Assembly: GCA_965249035.1 (NCBI GenBank) | Contig: CBDFKV010000003.1 | Coordinates: 94,871 to 158,870, forward strand | Reading direction: 5' to 3' | Source of the DNA: CBDFKV01 sp965249035 | Lineage (GTDB): Bacteria > Pseudomonadota > Gammaproteobacteria > Arenicellales > Poriferihabitantaceae | Length of the DNA: 64,000 nucleotides | Shown here: positions 18,238 through 27,500 of the stretch, piece after piece | Layout: the number at the start of each line of letters is the position of its first letter | Position numbering within the stretch: the first letter of the stretch is position 1 | Notes under the pieces: model-generated | Databases searched by the model: none | The model's input: only the letters and a program-made list of their open reading frames with translations | What the model was told of the DNA's origin: nothing | Translations under genes and position numbers: made by a program

Positions 18238-20874
18238 ATGAGATCTAAACCAATGATCAAAGCTTTACCAACTCCACGTGAGCTGCTGCAAATGACACTG
18301 TGCAGTCGCCACCTGCTCAGCCGAGCGGGTATCACACTTGGCTTACTACTCACCGCTCCATTCGCAATGGCGAGTGGCCTGGTAGAAAACATCGCCTGGC
18401 AAACGGGAGAAAAAGGCTACGCCATCAACGTTACCTCCTCAGGCACACCACTTGACTACCAACTGCACAGCTTTGATGAAGGCGCCCACATCAAAGTAAC
18501 CCTACTGAACAAAGCCCTGGCCGCACCCGTTCAGCCACTGGAATTACCGACACAGTCGGGAGCACCGATACAGTCCATCTTTATCAGCCCGAATGCTATC
18601 GGCCCGACGCCGGTTGTCACCATTGATTTGTTTTTATCGCAAGCGGGCAGCCTTACGTTTAACGCTAAGCCTAACGGTGGCATTTTCAGGCTCAGCTCAA
18701 ACGTAGCTGGTTTGTCGAGAACACCGCCTGCTCACGCGGCCGTAGAGATGGCGTCCTTTACCACCAAAATCCCCACCCAAGTTGCCACTGAGCCACCCGC
18801 TAAATCAAGATTAATTTCAGTTGAGTCGGTTAATTTAGACCATAGCCAAGCAGCGATTGAATTGCACTTTGAAGGAAAAGTACCCGAGCTACGCCCATTT
18901 GTATTAGTCGATCCACCACAAGTAATTATCGACCTGCCGCTGACCGACAATACGACAGGTGTTGATCAGCTTAAAATAAACAATCCACACGTCATCTCGA
19001 CCCAAGTGGTCAAAGAAGCAAGCCACCTACGACTAATTTTCAAGTTATCCGCGCCAGCCAACTTACAGTCATCACCAATCGAGCAAGGCTACCGCTTATT
19101 GCTTGAAAACAAGCCATCAGCAATAACCCTTCCCTCTTCAGATTTAGTTAATCGCACAGCTATAGAGGCAACCATCGCTGACATCGATTTTCGGCGCTCT
19201 ACCGAAGGTCGCGGTATCATTACCATTGATTTGCAGCGGCCGAATGTAGCTATTAACCTTGACCAGCAAGATAATGAGTTAGTGATTGATTTTATCAATG
19301 CCAGCCTTGATCCCAACGATGAAAAACGACTGGACGTCATCGACTTCGCAACCCCGGTTAACACAATCGACTTATTCCGCAGAGATAACGACGTACGCAT
19401 GGTGGTTACAGCGCGAGGGCGATACAAACACTCAGCCACCCAAACCGCCAACCAATACGTACTTGAAGTCGCACCGCTCACCCCACGGGAAAAACAATCA
19501 CAGAAACCCAGCACGGCTTCTGAGTTTAAGGGCGACCGTTTATCGCTGAACTTTCATCGCATTCCTGTACGTGATGCGCTGCAGGTAATTGCAGATTTTA
19601 CTCAGCTAAACATCATTACCAGCGATTCCGTCAGCGGCGATTTGTCATTGATACTTAATGACGTGCCTTGGGACCAGGCCCTGGATTTGATTTTGCAAAC
19701 CAAAGGTTTGGCAATGCGCCAAAAAGGCAATGTGATACGCGTTGCCCCAGCAAACGAACTAGCCGCTCAAGAACAAGCAGCTTTTGAGGCAAATAAAGCC
19801 GTCGGTGATCTCGAGCCATTGGTGGTGGAACTGATCAAAATACACTACGCCAAAGCGAGTGAAATTGGCGCTTTACTCAAGTCAGTCAAAGCTGTCTCAA
19901 CCGGGTTTGAAAACAACTTACTGGGATCGGTCACTTATAACCAGATCGAAACCGAAAAGAATAACCTGCTGTCTGAGCGTGGCAGCGTTACCGTTGATGA
20001 ACGCACCAACTCGATTCTAGTGCGTGACACAGAACATCAAATTCGGCAAATTCAGCAGCTGATTCGACGGCTGGATATTCCGGTCAAACAGGTTCAAATC
20101 GAAACGCGTATTGTCGAGGCCACCGATGATTTTAGTCGCTCATTAGGTGCACGTCTCGGCGTTATGCGCGTGACCGAAAATGCCCAATTCCCTGGATCTT
20201 CCTCGGGCAATACCATCGGCACCGTTTACGGCGGCGGATCAGTAGAGAGCAATAATTCAGTTCGCACCCAAAATCAGGTTAACTACCCGGACAATTTTTC
20301 AGTCAATCTGCCAGCTAATGGCCTCGGCGGTGAAATCCCGTCCAGCTACGCCTTTGAAATCATCAAAGTCGGTGCAGGCTTCCTGAATTTGATTGATCTG
20401 GAATTGTCAGCGCTACAAGCCGAAGGTAAGGGCAAAATTATTGCCAACCCCAAAATCACGACCACCGATAAACACCAAGCCCATATTGAGCAAGGCCAGG
20501 AGCGGATATTCTCTTCCGGGTCATTGTTGTCGGGCGGTACCACTACCAAAAAAGCGGTACTGGGTCTGACGGTCACTCCACAAATCACCCCCAATGACAG
20601 CATTATTCTGGACGTTGAAATCACCAATGATTCATTTGCAGCCTCTGACACCCTGAACACCAAGCAAATTAGCACACAGACGCTATTAAAAAACGGCGAG
20701 ACCGTCATCATCGGTGGTATCTATCAGCAGGATCAAGGAGAACAAATCGTCAAGACCCCTATTTTGGGCGATATTCCATTGTTGGGAAATCTGTTCAAAA
20801 AACGCACCAAACGCAATAACCGCACCGAGCTGCTGATTTTCTTGACGCCGCGCATCATCAAATCTGACTACTAA
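18238..20874 (+). CDS. pilQ: Type IV pilus secretin PilQ
   Basis: An 878-residue outer-membrane secretin. An N-terminal hydrophobic export segment, two AMIN domains (about residues 45-400, first marked by GYAINVTSSG), a secretin/TonB short N-terminal domain (LNFHRIPVRDALQVIADF), secretin N-domains (VDERTNSILVRD) and the secretin barrel (GQERIFSSGS, ETVIIGGIYQQD, LFKKRTKRNNRTELLIFLTPR) follow in order. It forms the ring through which the pilus passes. It is 12 nt downstream of pilP. It is somewhat longer than average because of the double AMIN region. Confidence 0.95.
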   Translation: MRSKPMIKALPTPRELLQMTLCSRHLLSRAGITLGLLLTAPFAMASGLVENIAWQTGEKGYAINVTSSGTPLDYQLHSFDEGAHIKVTLLNKALAAPVQPLELPTQSGAPIQSIFISPNAIGPTPVVTIDLFLSQAGSLTFNAKPNGGIFRLSSNVAGLSRTPPAHAAVEMASFTTKIPTQVATEPPAKSRLISVESVNLDHSQAAIELHFEGKVPELRPFVLVDPPQVIIDLPLTDNTTGVDQLKINNPHVISTQVVKEASHLRLIFKLSAPANLQSSPIEQGYRLLLENKPSAITLPSSDLVNRTAIEATIADIDFRRSTEGRGIITIDLQRPNVAINLDQQDNELVIDFINASLDPNDEKRLDVIDFATPVNTIDLFRRDNDVRMVVTARGRYKHSATQTANQYVLEVAPLTPREKQSQKPSTASEFKGDRLSLNFHRIPVRDALQVIADFTQLNIITSDSVSGDLSLILNDVPWDQALDLILQTKGLAMRQKGNVIRVAPANELAAQEQAAFEANKAVGDLEPLVVELIKIHYAKASEIGALLKSVKAVSTGFENNLLGSVTYNQIETEKNNLLSERGSVTVDERTNSILVRDTEHQIRQIQQLIRRLDIPVKQVQIETRIVEATDDFSRSLGARLGVMRVTENAQFPGSSSGNTIGTVYGGGSVESNNSVRTQNQVNYPDNFSVNLPANGLGGEIPSSYAFEIIKVGAGFLNLIDLELSALQAEGKGKIIANPKITTTDKHQAHIEQGQERIFSSGSLLSGGTTTKKAVLGLTVTPQITPNDSIILDVEITNDSFAASDTLNTKQISTQTLLKNGETVIIGGIYQQDQGEQIVKTPILGDIPLLGNLFKKRTKRNNRTELLIFLTPRIIKSDY

Positions 20875-20892
20875 CTACTCGCTCAGTTTACC

Positions 20893-21843
20893 ATGATTCC
20901 CTGGTTATCCAGCCTTAGCCTCAATGCGCTGCGCATTACCGCAGCCTTGTTCAAAATAATGATCCCGATCATCGTGGTGGTTAAGGTGATCGAAATGTTG
21001 GGTGGAATTGGGGCAGTCGGACGCTTGTTAGGCCCCATGATGGAATGGCTCGGCTTGCCCGCATCAATGGGCTTGGTCTGGGCTACCACTATGATTACCA
21101 ACGTCTATGGTGGCATGATCATGTTTATTACGGTTGCACCCAATGAATCGCTAACCGTTGCCGAAGTCACCATCATCAGCACCATGATGATGCTAGCCCA
21201 TTCTCTACCAGTAGAAACCAGCATTGCCCGCAAAGCGGGGATGCCCGCGTGGTTCAGCTTGCTGATCCGAATCGGCAGTAGCGTGTTGATCGCTTTTGTT
21301 TTGTCGCGCATTTACCAGCACTTTTCCTGGCTGCAAAGCCCTAGCACGCTCAACTGGATTCCAGAAGCTCGAGACAATAGCTTGCTTGCGTGGTTATTGA
21401 ACCAACTAAAACTATTAGTGGGTATCGCCATTATTATTTGGGTATTGGTGATTGTGCTGGATATCTTGCGCCGCTCGGGTGTCGAACGTGTATTTATCGT
21501 CTTGCTTTCACCCATCCTGCACCTGCTGGGTTTAGGCTCTCGAGTGGCTTCGATGAGCGTGGTGGGCATGACACTGGGCCTGACTTACGGTGGTGGGTTG
21601 TTGATTGATGAAGCCCGTAAAGGAGACTTGCGCCCACGCGAAGTATTTGGGGCGTTGGCTTTATTATCGCTGTGTCACGGCTTGATCGAAGACACGTTGC
21701 TGGTCCTGATGCTGGGCGCGGATATCTCCGGCGTGCTGTATGCACGCCTGATTTATAGCGGTCTATTCATGGCAATCAGTTTATTTTTTGTGCGCCGCTT
21801 AAGCGACAAGCAGTTTCATCGCTATCTGTATAAGGCTCCCTGA
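20893..21843 (+). CDS. Nucleoside-recognition (gate) domain membrane protein
   Basis: A 316-residue polytopic protein with several hydrophobic helices. Two gate-type repeats (GGIGAVGRLLGPMMEWLG and a second around VFIVLLSPILHLLGLGS) mark the nucleoside-recognition domain family, related to SpmA/SpmB and concentrative transporters. Transport substrate is unknown. It lies 18 nt after pilQ and before aroK on the same strand; pilQ is often followed directly by aroK in gammaproteobacteria, so this gene looks inserted into the usual order. Confidence 0.8.
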   Translation: MIPWLSSLSLNALRITAALFKIMIPIIVVVKVIEMLGGIGAVGRLLGPMMEWLGLPASMGLVWATTMITNVYGGMIMFITVAPNESLTVAEVTIISTMMMLAHSLPVETSIARKAGMPAWFSLLIRIGSSVLIAFVLSRIYQHFSWLQSPSTLNWIPEARDNSLLAWLLNQLKLLVGIAIIIWVLVIVLDILRRSGVERVFIVLLSPILHLLGLGSRVASMSVVGMTLGLTYGGGLLIDEARKGDLRPREVFGALALLSLCHGLIEDTLLVLMLGADISGVLYARLIYSGLFMAISLFFVRRLSDKQFHRYLYKAP

Positions 21844-21889
21844 GCCTTTGTGATACAGTTGCGTTTAATCCGATTTTGTTTGATACCAC

Positions 21890-22414
21890 GTGCTCCAAAA
21901 TGACAATATCTATCTGGTCGGCCTGATGGGGGTTGGTAAAACCACGGTAGGTAAAAAGCTGGCAAATCGTTTACGACGAGAATTTATTGATACCGATCAG
22001 GCGATTGAAAGAGCCACCGGCGTCAATGTCAATTACATCTTTGATATTGAAGGTGAAGCAGGTTTTCGCGCGCGTGAAACCGCCACGTTGGAAGCCATCG
22101 CAGCGCACAATAATTGCGTAGTCGCGACTGGTGGTGGGATCGTCACTGAGGCGGAAAATAGACGTATTCTGAATCGTCAGGGTGTGGTGGTTTATTTGCG
22201 CGGATCGCTGGAGTTGCTATGGTCCAGGGTACGCCACAGCAAAACTCGGCCATTGTTACAGCAGCCCAACCCTAAACAGGTATTAGCCGAGTTACTCAAA
22301 GCTCGCGAGCCGTTGTATCGCTCAGTCGCTGATCACGTCGTGTCAATTCCCCGCGGCTCACCCGCAAAAACCGTACAGCGTATTATCGACCTGATTGATG
22401 AGCCTGACCAATAA
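21890..22414 (+). CDS. aroK: Shikimate kinase
   Basis: A 174-residue P-loop kinase: GLMGVGKTTVGKKLA, the shikimate-binding DTD in FIDTDQ, and VATGGGIV. It phosphorylates shikimate in the aromatic pathway. The start is GTG at 21890 (reading MLQNDNIYLVG); no better ATG precedes the Walker motif. aroB follows 27 nt downstream. Confidence 0.95.
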   Translation: MLQNDNIYLVGLMGVGKTTVGKKLANRLRREFIDTDQAIERATGVNVNYIFDIEGEAGFRARETATLEAIAAHNNCVVATGGGIVTEAENRRILNRQGVVVYLRGSLELLWSRVRHSKTRPLLQQPNPKQVLAELLKAREPLYRSVADHVVSIPRGSPAKTVQRIIDLIDEPDQ

Positions 22415-22441
22415 CCCCATTTAATGACCAATAGCCAAGCC

Positions 22442-23533
22442 ATGAAGACCGTCACCATTGACCTTGGAGATCGCAGCTATCCGATTTTTATCGGCACTAA
22501 TTTGCTGGATAACAGTGCGCTGTTTTTGCCGTATATCAACAGCCGGCGCGTTTTTATCATCAGCAATGAGATCGTTGCACCGCTGTATCTTGAGCAAGTA
22601 AAAAAGACCTTGGGTGATGCCTGTGACATTCACCAATATATTTTGCCCGATGGTGAAGCCACTAAAACCCTGGATTTCGCCAACACCTTATTCACCAAAA
22701 TGCTGGAGGCCCCCTGTGACCGCTTAACCACCGTACTGGCTCTAGGTGGAGGTGTGATCGGTGATTTATCGGGCTTTGCGGCGGCTTGTTACCAACGCGG
22801 CATTCCATTTATTCAAATTCCGACCACGTTGTTATCACAAGTCGACTCGTCAGTCGGTGGCAAAACAGGGGTTAACCACCCACTGGGGAAAAATATGATT
22901 GGCGCGTTTTATCAACCTCAATGCGTTGTGATCGACACCAATACGCTAAAAACGCTGAATGACCGTGAATTATCCGCCGGATTAGCCGAAGTCATTAAGT
23001 ATGGCTTAATCCGCGACCCCTTATTCTTCGACTGGCTTGAGAACAATATTGATCGTGCAATGGCACGAGATACAGGTGCATTGGCTTATATTATCGAGCG
23101 CTCCTGTCAGAATAAAGCAGCCGTCGTTGCTGAAGATGAGCGTGAACAAGGCGTGCGTGCTTTGCTCAATTTGGGCCACACATTTGGCCACGCGATCGAA
23201 AACGCCAAAGGCTATGGCCAATGGCTGCATGGCGAGGCCGTGGCGCTGGGTATGGTAATGGCGGCCGATTTATCCCGTCGTCTGGGCTGGATAGATCAAA
23301 CCGACCAAGATCGTATCGTTGTCTTATTGCAACGCGCTCAATTGCCGGTCGATCACGTTGATGGTGTCAGCGTACGTCGCTTACGAGCGTTAATGACGAT
23401 TGACAAAAAGGTATTGGCTGGCGAATTGCGGCTGGTATTATTGCAGGGGATTGGTTCATCGTTGGTATCATCTGATACACCCGAAGCACTGATCCTGCAA
23501 ACCCTAGAAGCGTTCACCCGCCCAGCGGCGTAG
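22442..23533 (+). CDS. aroB: 3-dehydroquinate synthase
   Basis: A 363-residue NAD- and metal-dependent enzyme. LGGGVIGDLSGFAAACYQRG, the SVGGKTGVNHPLGKN block and GHTFGHAIE with its zinc histidines are all present. It converts DAHP to 3-dehydroquinate, the second step of the shikimate pathway. The ATG at 22442 gives the usual start MKTVTIDLGDRSYPI; an ATG also lies at 22424. It is cotranscribed with aroK. Confidence 0.95.
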   Translation: MKTVTIDLGDRSYPIFIGTNLLDNSALFLPYINSRRVFIISNEIVAPLYLEQVKKTLGDACDIHQYILPDGEATKTLDFANTLFTKMLEAPCDRLTTVLALGGGVIGDLSGFAAACYQRGIPFIQIPTTLLSQVDSSVGGKTGVNHPLGKNMIGAFYQPQCVVIDTNTLKTLNDRELSAGLAEVIKYGLIRDPLFFDWLENNIDRAMARDTGALAYIIERSCQNKAAVVAEDEREQGVRALLNLGHTFGHAIENAKGYGQWLHGEAVALGMVMAADLSRRLGWIDQTDQDRIVVLLQRAQLPVDHVDGVSVRRLRALMTIDKKVLAGELRLVLLQGIGSSLVSSDTPEALILQTLEAFTRPAA

Positions 23534-23589
23534 TGCTTTTTTACGCCTGATTAGTTAAGATCGGGCGATTACTAATAGTGAGTCAAAAT

Positions 23590-23919
23590 ATGATTATTCG
23601 AGTAGCGAAAATGGCGGTGGCAGGACTGGTACTAACCGGTCTAGCCGCTTGCGCACACCATGGCGCAGCGCAAATTAATTCCATCCCCTCGGGCGCTGAA
23701 GTAGTAGATATGGATGGTGACGTTTTGCTGGGTGTCACCCCGGTCAAAGTCTGGTGGAAGGAAAACAAGGAATCGCGTAAATTTATCAATGTACGCATCC
23801 AAAAAGACGGCTTTCGCGATAAAACCACGTCATTCTGGGTCACACTACGCCATTCAACTCGCGAAAACGCGGTTGAAAACCCACAGATGGTCGAAATAAC
23901 TTTAGACAAAACCGAGTAA
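23590..23919 (+). CDS. Small PEGA-like lipoprotein
   Basis: A 109-residue lipoprotein. The signal peptide runs to the lipobox LTGLAAC near residue 21. The mature part opens with INSIPSGAEVVDMDG and GVTPVKVW, the pattern of a PEGA-type beta domain (S-x-P-x-G-A-x-V). The ATG at 23590 is chosen over a GTG at 23578. Function is unknown; a second such gene follows 4 nt downstream. Confidence 0.7.
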   Translation: MIIRVAKMAVAGLVLTGLAACAHHGAAQINSIPSGAEVVDMDGDVLLGVTPVKVWWKENKESRKFINVRIQKDGFRDKTTSFWVTLRHSTRENAVENPQMVEITLDKTE

Positions 23920-23923
23920 TCAC

Positions 23924-24295
23924 ATGATGAATCAAATGAAAACACCCTTACGCGTGATCACAATCGTAGTGGCTTTGGGCTTATTAACGGGCTGCGCTGG
24001 CAAAAAGCTGGTGCCAATGACGATTCAATCAGACCCTCTGGGCGCTTACGTGGCCTACCAGATTCGAACCGGGGAAGGCCAAAAATCAGATTGGATATTT
24101 CTTGGTAAAACCCCGATTGATATCAACCGCAGCATTAGCCGCAAGCGCCTGCGTAAAGCCCAAGCCTTCAGCATGAAAGTGATGAAAGAAGGTTACAGCG
24201 ATCAGGTTAAAGAATTGAGTGGTAAAGACTTGTTGGGCCAGATTCAATCCAAAGGCCGGGTATTCTGGAACCCACGCTTAGTACCCAGCAACTAA
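23924..24295 (+). CDS. Small PEGA-like lipoprotein, second of a pair
   Basis: A 123-residue lipoprotein with lipobox LLTGC near residue 26. The mature segment MTIQSDPLGAYVAYQIRTG and LGKTPIDIN repeats the S-x-P-x-G-A-x-V / G-x-TP layout of the gene before it, and the C-terminus is basic. The two genes are 4 nt apart and probably arose by duplication. Role is unknown, probably in the outer membrane or periplasm. Confidence 0.68.
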   Translation: MMNQMKTPLRVITIVVALGLLTGCAGKKLVPMTIQSDPLGAYVAYQIRTGEGQKSDWIFLGKTPIDINRSISRKRLRKAQAFSMKVMKEGYSDQVKELSGKDLLGQIQSKGRVFWNPRLVPSN

Positions 24296-24471
24296 CCCGC
24301 TCCCAGCCCTGACTGCTGCTTTGGGTTGGCACGAGTCACTGCGTGTGACTCACTGCTTGATTGGGTAGCGATTGTTGCGACGCAGAATGAGCATAATGAT
24401 TATCCACAAATAGCTGGTAGTCAAAACAGTCATTCTGTTTTATCCTTCAGGGTTCTGCGGAATTCTGCTCA

Positions 24472-24502
24472 GACGCGCGTGCTTACACGGGCGTCATTTT
24501 TT
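24472..24502 (+). terminator. Intrinsic terminator or attenuator 31 nt before gltB
   Basis: A 10-bp stem with one mismatch (GACGC-G-CGTG against CACG-G-GCGTC, loop CTTA) is followed by six T. It ends 30 nt before the gltB ATG, too close for a full promoter between. It therefore either ends the lipoprotein transcript with the gltB promoter upstream of it, which would make it an attenuator, or is read through. The rest of 24296-24532 shows no gene. Confidence 0.65.
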
Positions 24503-24532
24503 GGGCACTACCTATTGATTTGAGGATTAACA

Positions 24533-27500
24533 ATGAGTCGAGGCTGCTTGCCCCCCCGACAAGGTCTGTATGACCCTGCTAATGAACACGATGCCTGTGG
24601 CGTCGGCTTTGTCGCAAATATCAATGGTACCCGGAATCACGATATCGTTGCTAAAGCGCTCGAAATATTATGCCGCCTAGAGCATCGCGGTGCGGTTGGT
24701 GCAGACGCTAAAGCCGGTGACGGGGCTGGCATTCTGTTTCAGGTGCCCAATCAATTCCTGCGTGAAAACGTCGATTTTGAATTGCCCGAATTTGGACAGT
24801 ACGCGGTCGGCATGGTATTTCTGCCTAAAGAGCCCTCCGCACAAGCGCGCGCGATTGCTGTCATCGAATCATTCATCCAACAAGAAAACCAAACAGTACT
24901 CGGCTGGCGCTATGTGCCGGTTAACAGTAAAGCGCTCGGCGATACCATCAAGCCCTCAGAACCAGATACCTGGCAAGTATTTATTCGGTGCGCAGACGGC
25001 TGTAAGGACACCGATGCCTTTGAGCGCAAACTGTTTGTAATCCGCAAACAAATTGAGAACCAAATGGCGCTGGCAACCTGGGAGGGCAGTGAAACCGTTT
25101 ATTTTTCTTCGCTATCCACTCGGCTCATCAACTACAAAGGCGTATTGCTGGCCGACCAGCTGGCTGCCTATTTCCCGGAGCTGGCTGATGCGCGGATGCA
25201 ATCTGCCATGGCCTTGGTTCACCAGCGATTTTCAACCAATACCTTCCCGACTTGGGATTTGGCCCATCCATTTCGCCTGATCGCCCATAACGGCGAAATT
25301 AATACCGTACGTGGCAACCGCAACTGGATGGCTGCACGTCGCCACTCAATGGCGTCAGAGCTATTTGGCGACGATCTGGAAAAAGTCTTTCCCCTCATCC
25401 AAGGCGGCCAATCTGATTCAGCCAGTTTTGACAATACGCTGGAGCTACTCTCTCTGTCTGGCTATTCGCTGTCACACGCGGTCATGATGATGATCCCGGA
25501 AGCATGGTCAGGCAATCCCATGATGGATGCCAAGCGCCGCGCTTTTTATGAATACCACGCTGCCTTAATGGAGCCGTGGGATGGCCCAGCCGCAGTCGCA
25601 TTTACTGATGGCCGTCAAATTGGTGCCACCCTGGACCGCAATGGCTTACGCCCAGCGCGATATCTCGTCACCGACGATGGTCTGTGCGTGATGGCCTCAG
25701 AAATGGGTGTTTTGGACATTCCTGAAGAGAAAATCATCAAAAAGTGGCGTTTGCAACCCGGCAAAATGTTTTTGATTGATCTGGAAGAAGGTCGCATCGT
25801 CGAAGACGAAGAAATCAAAGCAGATCTGGCTGCTTCTCAGCCGTACCAAAGCTGGCTCAATAAAACTCAACTGGCGGTTCATAAGCTACCTCACGTGATT
25901 GGTGCAATGGCACCCGACCGAAAAACATTGCTGAATACCCAACAAGCCTTTGGTTACTCCCAGGAAGACATCAAATTTCTGCTACGGCCAATGCTAGAAA
26001 CAGGCATGGAAGCGACGGGCTCCATGGGTACCGATGTGCCTCCTTCAGTGATGTCGGCCAAATCTAAGCATTTATCGACCTATTTCAAACAAAACTTTGC
26101 CCAAGTCACCAACCCACCGATTGACCCAATCCGCGAAGACGTGGTGATGTCATTGGTGACCTTGATCGGCCCGCGCCCTAACCTGCTGGATCGCCACAAC
26201 GGTGGTAAATCCATGCGCCTGGAAGCCTTACAGCCTATCTTGACCAATGCCGAGTTAGAGGCTATCCGCAAAATCGAAGACCGTACCGACTCGTTCTTGT
26301 CGCGCACCATCGATATTTGCTACCCCGCCAATCAGGGCGCTGCAGGCATGAAACCTGCCCTGGGGGCCATTTGCCGTCGGGCAGAATCGCTGGTGCACAA
26401 AGGCAACAATATTCTGATTTTGTCCGATCGCTGGGTTGATGTGGACCAAGTAGCGATCCCGGCTTTGTTGGCTACCGCAGCGGTACACCACCACCTCATC
26501 CGTAAAGGCTTAAGAACTAAAACCGGTTTGTTGGTTGAGACCGGCTCGGCCATTGAAATACACCATTTCGCCACGCTGGCGGGTTACGGCGCAGAAGCAA
26601 TCAACCCTTACCTGGCGCTGGATACGATCCACGCTGAGCTATCCACGCTCAGTAATGAGACCCGCTTTACCGCAGCGCGCGAGCGCTATATCAAGGCGAT
26701 TGGCAAAGGCTTGAAAAAGGTCATGTCAAAAATGGGGATTTCGACCTATCAATCCTATTGCGGCGCCCAGATTTTCGACGCGATTGGCTTGTCGTCAGAT
26801 TTTCTCAACCAATATTTCACCGGCACCGCAACCACGATTGAGGGTGCTGGCTTGTATGAAATTGCTAGAGAAACCATGCGCTGGCACCAGCAAGCCTATG
26901 GCAACAACCCCATCTACGACAAGCACTTGAACGTCGGCGGTGAGTACGCTGTGCGTGAACGGGGTGAACGTCACGCCTGGACTACTGACTCCATTTCCAA
27001 GTTGCAGCATGCGGTTCGCGGCAACGACTGGAATACCTATCAAGAATTTGCCACGACCATGAACGACCAGCGTGGACGCCTGTTGAACCTGCGGGGTTTG
27101 TTCACGCTCAACTTTGCGCCCAAGCCGGTGCCATTGCACGAAGTAGAGCCGGTTACTGACATTGTCAAACGCTTTGCCACCGGTGCAATGTCGTTTGGTT
27201 CTATTTCTTATGAAGCGCACTCGACCCTCGCCCGCGCGATGAATGAACTGGGCGGCAAATCCAATACCGGTGAAGGTGGCGAAGAAGCCAGCCGCTTTAA
27301 TCCGCTGGAAGATGGCTCACCCAACCCGGAACGCTCCGCCATTAAACAGGTGGCTTCAGGCCGATTTGGTGTCACCACCGAGTATTTGGTTAACGCTGAT
27401 GATATTCAAATCAAGATGGCCCAAGGGGCCAAGCCCGGTGAAGGTGGGCAATTGCCGGGGTATAAGGTCAATCAGCAAATCGCCTCGGTTCGCCATTCGA

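Noticed and set aside
22424..22636. Antisense frame at the aroB start and other short antisense frames within backbone genes
   Set aside because: They overlap genes with full family evidence and have no independent support.
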